Assembly: GCA_029986255.1 (NCBI GenBank)
Contig: DALTYD010000028.1
Location: 1-11,434, forward strand
From: Methanocorpusculum sp.
GTDB taxonomy: Archaea; Halobacteriota; Methanomicrobia; Methanomicrobiales; Methanocorpusculaceae
DNA length: 11,434 nt
Reading direction: 5' to 3'
In this document: in pieces, positions 6,004 to 11,434 of the stretch
Layout: each line of letters starts with the position of its first letter
How positions within the stretch are numbered: the stretch's first letter is position 1
Notes under the pieces: generated by a model
Told to the model about the DNA's origin: nothing
Seen by the model: only the letters and a program-made list of their open reading frames with translations
Database searches by the model: none
Translations under genes and position numbers: made by a program

Positions 6004-7260
6004 ATGGAAGAAAAAATTAATCCCTGGTCCAACACTCCAAAAATGGATATTAACCGATTAATTTCTGATTTTGGTATTGAACCATTTTCACCACTTAAGG
6101 AAAAGATAGTTGACCAACCGGTATTTATACGCCGAGACATTATCGCGGGGCATCGCAACTATGAGACCATAGTGGAAGCAATAATACAGAAAAAACCATT
6201 CCATGTACTGACTGGTTTTATGCCGAGCGGCCATCCTCATTTCGGTCATCTAATGGTCATGAAGGAAGTTGTTTGGCATATTCAACAAGGAGGAAAAGGA
6301 TTCATTTCAATGGCAGATCGCGAGGCACATGCGGTTCGTGGTCTATCTTGGAATTTATGCGAACGATACGCCCGTGAATATATGGAATGCCTTTATGCAC
6401 TAGGTTTTTCCGGTGAAATATACTTTCAGCATCACAACAATGCACTAAAGGATCTCGCATTTGAGGCTGCAACAAAAGTAAATTTCTCAGAATTGTCTGC
6501 AATATATGGATTTGGACCGAATACTGAGCTTGCCCATGCGATTGCGGTATCGATGCAGGTTGCAGATATACTCTACCCACAACTGACGGAAGGTACAGCC
6601 CCTACAGTTGTTCCAGTAGGAATTGATCAGGATCCTCACATTCGATTGACTCGAGATATTACAAATGCTCTCCGAATGTTTCTGGTAGAGAACCGTGGCA
6701 AATATACCAGCATTCGCTCCAAAAATGCTCCAAAAGGCGCACTCGAAGAAGTGGAAAAGCGATTTGAGGGTGCAAAGAGGTATGAGGGACACATTGATCT
6801 ATCAGCAAGACATAATGTTAGTGAGGTAGATGCAATTGTACGAGAAGTTGAGCGTAAGTTCAACGGATTTGGATTCATGCTTCCTTCGGTTACATATCAC
6901 AATTTTTTGCAGGGGCTGCAAGGTGGCAAGATGTCTTCAAGTGTTCCAGACAGTCTAATCTGGTTTGATGATTCAGACATGGATATCAAAAAGAAAATCA
7001 TGAAAGCACTTACTGGTGGACAACAAACGCTTGAAGAACAAAAAAAGATAGGAGGAGATCCAGAGAAATGTTCTATATATCAACTAAATCGCTTCCATGT
7101 GCAGGAAAATGACGCAGAACTGGTAGAAATGTATCATGCTTGTAAATCAGGAGAATTGATGTGTGGGACCTGTAAGAAAGAAACACTTGAGCGAGTCCGG
7201 AACTTTTTACAGAGATTCAAGGAGAAGCGTGATGAAGTTGCACATATGGTAGAGTGGTAA
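6004..7260 (+). CDS. trpS: Tryptophanyl-tRNA synthetase
   Basis: A cytoplasmic class I synthetase that charges tRNA-Trp, of the archaeal/eukaryotic type with a long N-terminal region. Residues 1-60 contain INPW and DINRLISDFGIEP, typical of this group, and HRNYETI follows. The HIGH-type motif is PSGHPHFGH (74-82), and the KMSKS-type loop is KMSSS (309-313) in GGKMSSSVPDS. MADREAHAVRG and the C-terminal CGTCKKETLERVRNFL segment also match. Length (418) is normal. I prefer ATG 6004 (MEEKINPW) over GTG 5995: the GTGAG there looks like part of a ribosome site, five bases before the ATG. The stop codon is followed after two bases by the pheS start, implying one transcript. Confidence 0.93.
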   Translation: MEEKINPWSNTPKMDINRLISDFGIEPFSPLKEKIVDQPVFIRRDIIAGHRNYETIVEAIIQKKPFHVLTGFMPSGHPHFGHLMVMKEVVWHIQQGGKGFISMADREAHAVRGLSWNLCERYAREYMECLYALGFSGEIYFQHHNNALKDLAFEAATKVNFSELSAIYGFGPNTELAHAIAVSMQVADILYPQLTEGTAPTVVPVGIDQDPHIRLTRDITNALRMFLVENRGKYTSIRSKNAPKGALEEVEKRFEGAKRYEGHIDLSARHNVSEVDAIVREVERKFNGFGFMLPSVTYHNFLQGLQGGKMSSSVPDSLIWFDDSDMDIKKKIMKALTGGQQTLEEQKKIGGDPEKCSIYQLNRFHVQENDAELVEMYHACKSGELMCGTCKKETLERVRNFLQRFKEKRDEVAHMVEW

Positions 7261-7262
7261 AA

Positions 7263-8699
7263 ATGGAACTGACAACAAATGAAAAGCGTGTGCTTGCAAA
7301 TCTTGCCGAAATAGAATCGATGGAGGCAAGAACACTTGCAGAAAGATTACATGCCTCTCCAGAGGCAGTAGTACAATGGGCACATCTTTGCGCTGAAAAA
7401 GGACTGATAAGATTGGAAAAGACGGTCGTGGAAAAAGCTATCCTAACCGAAGAAGGGGAAAAATACGCAGTTTCCGGGCTTCCCGAGAGGCAGATCCTTA
7501 CAAGTATTCATGGGAAAACATCAATGAAAGAGTTGGCAAAACATCCGTTAGCAAAGATAGCGATTGGATGGCTGCGCAAAAAGAACTGGATTGTCATCAA
7601 TAAAGGAATTGTTACAGTTGCATCAAATGTTCCAGAAGGTGATGATGAGGTTGCACTAAAAAATCCAATAACGGGAACAGATGGATGTAAAGAACTGGTG
7701 AAACGAGGTCTCGCCAAGATCGTGGAGACTGTCTCATGGAAAATCTCCCTCACCCCTTCCGGTACGAAACTCGTTGCAGCAGGCCTAAATCTTCGAGAGG
7801 AAATTGGAACACTTTCACGCGAACAAATTCTTTCCGGGGAGTGGAAAAATCTGCCACTGCGTAAATACAGTGTGGAAAAACTTCCAAAAAAGATCTACGG
7901 AGGGAAAATACACCCATATCAGCAGATTCTTGATGAAATTCGCACGCTACTGTTCGATATGGGATTTACTGAATTTCAGGGATCAATCGTGCAGAGCGCA
8001 TTCTGGAACTTTGATTCTCTCTTTCAACCGCAAGATCATCCTGCTCGCGAGATGCAAGATACGTTTCATCTTGCAGAGGAGATAGAACTTCCAGAGGGAT
8101 GGGAGAGAATTCGAGACATTCATATAACTGGGGGTAACACTGGTTCTACTGGATGGGGGGGTGAGTGGAGTCCAAAAGTTGCCCGAAAATGTGTTTTACG
8201 AACACACAGTACATCTCTATCCATCCAGCATCTTATAAAAAATCCAAATCCACCACTAAAGGCATTTTCTATATCACGAGTATATCGACGCGAAACAATT
8301 GACCCGACTCACCTACCAGAGTTTGAGCAGCTGGAAGGTATCGTGATGGACAAGGATCTAACGTTTTGCCATTTACTAGGTTTTTTCAAGGAATTTTTCA
8401 ATAGGATGGGGTTTGAATCTGTGCGATTCCGGCCAGGATACTTCCCATATACCGAACCATCAGTGGAACCAGAAGTATGGGTTGATGAACTTGGTTGGGT
8501 AGAATTGGGTGGAGCTGGGATGTTTCGCACAGAGGTTACTGCACCTTGGGGCATTGACAATCCTGTTCTAGCCTGGGGTTTAGGAGTATCACGTGTATCT
8601 ATGCTGCGAATGGGGTTAAAAGATCTTCGTCAACTCTACCGCAGTGACATTAACTGGATTCGTACAGCCCCAATGAGGAGAGCGCAACAATGCCCGTAA
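7263..8699 (+). CDS. pheS: Phenylalanyl-tRNA synthetase alpha subunit
   Basis: Catalytic alpha chain of the alpha2-beta2 enzyme that attaches Phe to tRNA-Phe. The first 180 residues are winged-helix modules of the archaeal/eukaryotic form (MELTTNEKRVLANLAE, ERLHASPEAVVQWA, LTEEGEKYAVSGLPE). The class II core follows: motif 1 around HPYQQILDEIR (217-227), motif 2 YRRETIDPTHLPEFEQLEG (341-359) and motif 3 WGLGVSRVSMLRMG (438-451). The length of 478 residues is usual. I chose ATG 7263 over GTG 7254 because homologues begin MELT and the GTG overlaps the trpS stop region. The 3' end overlaps pheT by 10 bases and contains the pheT ribosome site, so the two subunits are probably translated in balance. 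Confidence 0.94.
   Translation: MELTTNEKRVLANLAEIESMEARTLAERLHASPEAVVQWAHLCAEKGLIRLEKTVVEKAILTEEGEKYAVSGLPERQILTSIHGKTSMKELAKHPLAKIAIGWLRKKNWIVINKGIVTVASNVPEGDDEVALKNPITGTDGCKELVKRGLAKIVETVSWKISLTPSGTKLVAAGLNLREEIGTLSREQILSGEWKNLPLRKYSVEKLPKKIYGGKIHPYQQILDEIRTLLFDMGFTEFQGSIVQSAFWNFDSLFQPQDHPAREMQDTFHLAEEIELPEGWERIRDIHITGGNTGSTGWGGEWSPKVARKCVLRTHSTSLSIQHLIKNPNPPLKAFSISRVYRRETIDPTHLPEFEQLEGIVMDKDLTFCHLLGFFKEFFNRMGFESVRFRPGYFPYTEPSVEPEVWVDELGWVELGGAGMFRTEVTAPWGIDNPVLAWGLGVSRVSMLRMGLKDLRQLYRSDINWIRTAPMRRAQQCP
8675..8680 (+). promoter_or_regulatory. pheT ribosome binding site inside pheS
   Basis: GAGGAG, the strongest Shine-Dalgarno match in the window, lies 9 bases before the pheT ATG and within the last codons of pheS. 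It supports translational coupling of the two subunits. Confidence 0.7.
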
Positions 8700-10303
8700 T
8701 AAAACTCAATAATGCATATCTGGAACAACTTACAAAGACCAACATCAGAACAATCCGTGAGACTCTTCCAATGATCGGTTCGGAGATTGAACGCGAAATG
8801 GCGGATAGGACAGATGTACAATTTTTCCCTAATCGTCCGGATCTCTACAGTGTGGAAGGAACTGCGCGAGCAATAAGAGGATACCTTGGGATTGAGACAG
8901 GTCTTCCAACCTATGAGGTAAAGCCATCCGGAATCTCATTCAACACTGATCCAAAACTTGCCGATATTCGTCCATATCTCGGTTCTGCAGTAATTAGAAA
9001 TGTGCATATGGATGAGGTAATGATTGAGTCATTGATGGGTCTCCAAGAATCTCTACACTGGACAGTCGGCCGGGAACGCAAAAAAGTTGCCATCGGTGTT
9101 CATGATCTTGATAAAATTGAAGGACCATTCTCCTATATTGCAACTGAACGAACAACAGCATTTATTCCATTAGATTATACTGTACCATTGACAATGGAAA
9201 AAATCCTAGAGGAACATCCGAAAGGCAAAGCCTATGCAAAAATCGTTGAGGATCTGCCCCTCTTTCCTCTGATCCATGATGTTAATGGAAAAATATGCTC
9301 ATTTCCTCCAATTATCAACAGCGAATTGACTCGAATTACAAAGGAGACAAGAAATATTCTGCTAGATGTGACAGGTACTGAGCCGCGTGCAGTGTCAATT
9401 GCAGTCAATATTCTCTGTACGGCGATGGCAGAGATAGGAGCAACGATTGAAGCAGTGAATATTAACGGATCTGAAACACCAACGCTTGCACCCATGAGGC
9501 GCACAGTTTCAGTGGCAGCATGCAACGCTCTGATCGGAATGAGGCTCAGCGCAGAAGAGATGAAAACTCTCCTCGAACGAATGCGATTTGGCGTGGAAAT
9601 TCTAGATGCAGAACATGTACGAGTGCTAATACCATGTTATCGTGCAGACATTATGCACGATCATGACATCTATGAGGATGTGGCAATTGCATATGGCTAT
9701 GATAAAATCCCACCAAAACTGCCATCAACGTTTACAATTGGCAAGCCACATCCAGTGCAGGAAATCTATAAACTAGTGCGCGAAATTATGACAGGATTAT
9801 CGTACATCGAGAACACACCATTTACTCTAACGAATGAAAAAGTAGCGTATGGGATGATGAACCGTCAGAATAACCCTGCAGCACTTCATGTGTTACACCC
9901 TATTAGCGAGGATCAAACGATTATTCGAACGGAAATATTACCATTGCTAATGGAATCTCTATCTATTAATCAATCACATGAACTCCCTCAGAGAATTTTT
10001 GCTTGTGGAGATGTGATAGAGAATCTAGTGATGTATCCAAAAATGGCAGCAGTAGCCATTCACACCACAGCAGATTTTTCTGAGGTGTATGCAGTTGTTG
10101 ACGCATTTTGCCGAATGATGGCACTCTCTTATGAAGTCCAGGAATCTGAAGACCCAGCATTCATTGACGGAAGACGGGGAGATATATATTTCAACGGAAA
10201 AAAAATAGGAGTATTTGGAGAGATCAGTCCAAATGTACTGACAGCGTTCAACCTAGAACATTCAGTGATTGCATTTGAGATAAATCTCTCATATCTACTC
10301 TGA
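8690..10303 (+). CDS. pheT: Phenylalanyl-tRNA synthetase beta subunit, archaeal type
   Basis: Beta chain of PheRS. At 537 residues it is the compact archaeal/eukaryotic form, not the roughly 800-residue bacterial one, and lacks the bacterial N-terminal EMAP-like and C-terminal anticodon domains. N-terminal B1-like region: VQFFPNRPDLYSVEGTARAI (residues 43-62). The B3/B4 editing domain (about 100-260) includes VGRERKKVAIGVHDLDKIEG, FPPIINSELT and LLDVTGT, and should clear mischarged Tyr-tRNA-Phe. The B5 domain (about 265-345) includes IPCYRADIMHDHDIYEDVAIAYGYD with acidic residues of the class II-like fold. The rest (about 350-537) is the catalytically inactive class II-like core. It is the last gene of the block, with a T-rich stretch (ATTATTTTC) just after the stop. 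Confidence 0.94.
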   Translation: MPVIKLNNAYLEQLTKTNIRTIRETLPMIGSEIEREMADRTDVQFFPNRPDLYSVEGTARAIRGYLGIETGLPTYEVKPSGISFNTDPKLADIRPYLGSAVIRNVHMDEVMIESLMGLQESLHWTVGRERKKVAIGVHDLDKIEGPFSYIATERTTAFIPLDYTVPLTMEKILEEHPKGKAYAKIVEDLPLFPLIHDVNGKICSFPPIINSELTRITKETRNILLDVTGTEPRAVSIAVNILCTAMAEIGATIEAVNINGSETPTLAPMRRTVSVAACNALIGMRLSAEEMKTLLERMRFGVEILDAEHVRVLIPCYRADIMHDHDIYEDVAIAYGYDKIPPKLPSTFTIGKPHPVQEIYKLVREIMTGLSYIENTPFTLTNEKVAYGMMNRQNNPAALHVLHPISEDQTIIRTEILPLLMESLSINQSHELPQRIFACGDVIENLVMYPKMAAVAIHTTADFSEVYAVVDAFCRMMALSYEVQESEDPAFIDGRRGDIYFNGKKIGVFGEISPNVLTAFNLEHSVIAFEINLSYLL

Positions 10304-10318
10304 TTTCACCATTATTTT

Positions 10319-10370
10319 CAAAAAATACACAATATTTACCCAATTTAAATCAAAAAATACAAAATATTTA
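10319..10370. repeat. AT-rich 20-bp direct repeat pair
   Basis: CAAAAAATACACAATATTTA (10319-10338) recurs at 10351-10370 with one change (C to A), offset by 32 bases. It lies in the spacer between the convergent genes pheT and metG. It may be simple AT-rich sequence serving as termination tracts for metG on the minus strand. No function is evident. Confidence 0.6.
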
Positions 10371-10384
10371 ATGAAAATACCATT

Positions 10385-10399
10385 AAAAAAAAAAAAAAA
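10385..10399 (-). terminator. T15 tract, likely terminator of metG
   Basis: Fifteen consecutive A residues on the plus strand read as T15 for minus-strand transcription, about 165 bases past the metG stop. Shorter T-tracts follow at about 10352-10357 and 10320-10325. A homopolymer of this length is also a likely spot for length variation or sequencing error. Confidence 0.4.
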
Positions 10400-10463
10400 T
10401 GTAATCTATTGCATGAGAAAATATCATTATGTAATCACAAAAATGTAATCTATTGCATGAGAA
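10395..10463. repeat. 25-bp perfect direct repeat pair
   Basis: Two identical 25-bp copies (10395-10419 and 10439-10463), each containing ATGTAATCTATTGCATGAGA, begin 44 bases apart. A partial copy, ATGTAATC, sits between them at 10429-10436. Perfect identity in a non-coding, AT-rich spacer suggests either recent duplication or a conserved binding site. Only tiny frames pass through (25 and 27 codons), and I do not call them genes. Confidence 0.75.
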
Positions 10464-10561
10464 CAATCTGCTTAATGATCAAAAAGATGGTGACTCTATT
10501 TCAAAAGGGAGTATCATTGCTATCCGAAAATCTCAGATAAGACCTGAAAAAGAAGAATAAT

Positions 10562-11434
10562 TTAGTGAACTCTAGTACCTGGTGCAACATCTCGCAATGG
10601 TATGAGAAGGGAGGCATGTTCACCTGCAGCGAATAGCATGCCATGACTTTCTTCGCCCCGGAATTTCGCTGGTTTAAGATTGACAATAACAATAATCTTT
10701 TTGCCTACCATTTCCTCAGGAGTGTAATCAAGCGCAATGCTGGAAATGATCTGACGAACCTCCTTGCCAATATCCACTTGCAATCGCAAAAGTTTTTCTG
10801 TCTTTGGAACCTTTTCAGCTTTGATTACAAGACCTACACGGAGGTCCAATTTAGTTACGTCGTCAATAGTTACAATATCCTCTAAAAATGGATCAATGTC
10901 TGATGGCAGAATATTCTTTCCAGTAAGTTTGTTTTGAGATTCAATTGCACGTTTTTTCAATGTTGCTTCAAGATCTTCACGCTGTTCATCCTCGATTTTT
11001 GCAAACAGGGGTTTTATTTCGCCAAGCGTTGTGTTTTCAAATTGGAGGAGAGCATCTTGTATCATATGATCTTCAACTCGATCAGTATAACCGAGCATAT
11101 TCCAAAGTTTTTGGGCCGATGTAGGCATAACTGGCTGGATAAGAAGTGCACAGGCTTTTGCTAGCTGCAGGCAATTCTTTAATATCTGAGCAGCCATAAC
11201 AGAATTATTTTTGAACAATTTCCACGGAGCTGAATTAGAAATATAACTATTTCCATATCCCGCAAGAAGAAGGATAGAATCCACAGCGGCTTTAAACTCA
11301 AAGGATCGTATGGATTCTTCAACAAAGCGAAGTGTCTTTGAGATCTCATCGAAAATTACCTGTTCTACGGCAACATCGGGTACATATCCTAGTTTTTTCC
11401 AAACAAGGGTCAAACTTCGGTTGACAAAATTGCC
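10562..11434 (-). CDS. metG: Methionyl-tRNA synthetase, C-terminal part (cut by window edge)
   Basis: The last 290 residues of MetRS, which charges initiator and elongator tRNA-Met. The 5' end, with the catalytic Rossmann domain, HIGH and KMSKS, lies beyond the right edge. The frame is open to the final base and begins GNFVNRSLTLVWKKLG, the usual start of the alpha-helical anticodon-binding domain. A TTG at 11413 is therefore not a start. The anticodon domain includes SAPWKLFK and ALLIQPVMPTSAQKLWNMLG. A charged linker (about 140-185) leads to a fused Trbp111/EMAP-II-like tRNA-binding OB fold (about 186-290): TKLDLRVGLVIKAEKVP, LLRLQVDIG, IVIVNLKPAKFRGEESHGM and LLIPLRDVAPGTRVH. It is convergent with the synthetase block. 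Confidence 0.93.
   Translation of the reverse strand, partial: GNFVNRSLTLVWKKLGYVPDVAVEQVIFDEISKTLRFVEESIRSFEFKAAVDSILLLAGYGNSYISNSAPWKLFKNNSVMAAQILKNCLQLAKACALLIQPVMPTSAQKLWNMLGYTDRVEDHMIQDALLQFENTTLGEIKPLFAKIEDEQREDLEATLKKRAIESQNKLTGKNILPSDIDPFLEDIVTIDDVTKLDLRVGLVIKAEKVPKTEKLLRLQVDIGKEVRQIISSIALDYTPEEMVGKKIIVIVNLKPAKFRGEESHGMLFAAGEHASLLIPLRDVAPGTRVH

Noticed and set aside
10395..10463. Possible CRISPR remnant
   Set aside because: There are only two copies with a 19-base gap that itself contains part of the repeat, and no cas genes are nearby.
10371..10540. Two tiny frames of 25 and 27 codons within the repeats before metG
   Set aside because: They arise from the AT-rich repeats, lack ribosome sites and have lysine-rich, unremarkable translations.
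11411..11413. TTG as a start codon of a short protein near the right edge
   Set aside because: The frame stays open to the window end and the preceding codons encode GNFVNRS, a normal internal MetRS segment, so the gene is simply cut by the edge.

Overview
The window looks like chromosomal DNA of a methanogenic euryarchaeon, most likely of the order Methanomicrobiales. The evidence is a flavodiiron F420H2-oxidase-type protein, a formaldehyde-activating enzyme (Fae), an HTH-V4R regulator resembling the methanogen-specific MsvR, a two-unit archaeal tRNA splicing endonuclease, and short archaeal-type PheT and archaeal TrpRS, PheS and MetRS. Promoters look archaeal (AT-rich TATA boxes about 25 bases before the inferred start, poly-T terminators). 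Coding DNA has moderate GC and spacers are very AT-rich. The genus cannot be fixed from the sequence alone.

Left part (1-3531), a possible redox or one-carbon stress cluster. fprA (minus strand, start at 1401) and fae (plus strand, start at 1979) diverge from a 577-base spacer that holds a 27-bp tandem repeat. After fae comes the regulator, read as an N-terminal ArsR-like winged helix followed by a cysteine-rich V4R domain. A 65-bp tandem duplication (2882-3011) breaks this gene into two overlapping frames. The two copies differ only at two positions, both silent in the regulator's frame. The regulator's upstream region and the fprA-fae spacer share a GGTATnnnAGAGAGAT motif. MsvR of Methanothermobacter is known to control itself and an adjacent F420H2 oxidase operon, so this layout suggests the same circuit with fae possibly added.

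Middle (3532-4860): a convergent gene for a secreted, C-terminally anchored beta-propeller-like surface protein of unknown function.

Right part (4958-10303): a compact plus-strand block endA-trpS-pheS-pheT, with gaps of 20 and 2 bases and then a 10-base overlap. It joins tRNA intron removal with charging of tRNA-Trp and tRNA-Phe. A repeat-rich AT spacer (10304-10561) separates it from the convergent 3' part of metG, which runs off the right edge.

The most notable item is the split regulator: either a real division of an MsvR-like redox sensor into separate DNA-binding and sensor proteins, a broken gene, or an assembly join between two strain haplotypes. No mobile element, CRISPR array, tRNA or rRNA was recognised.
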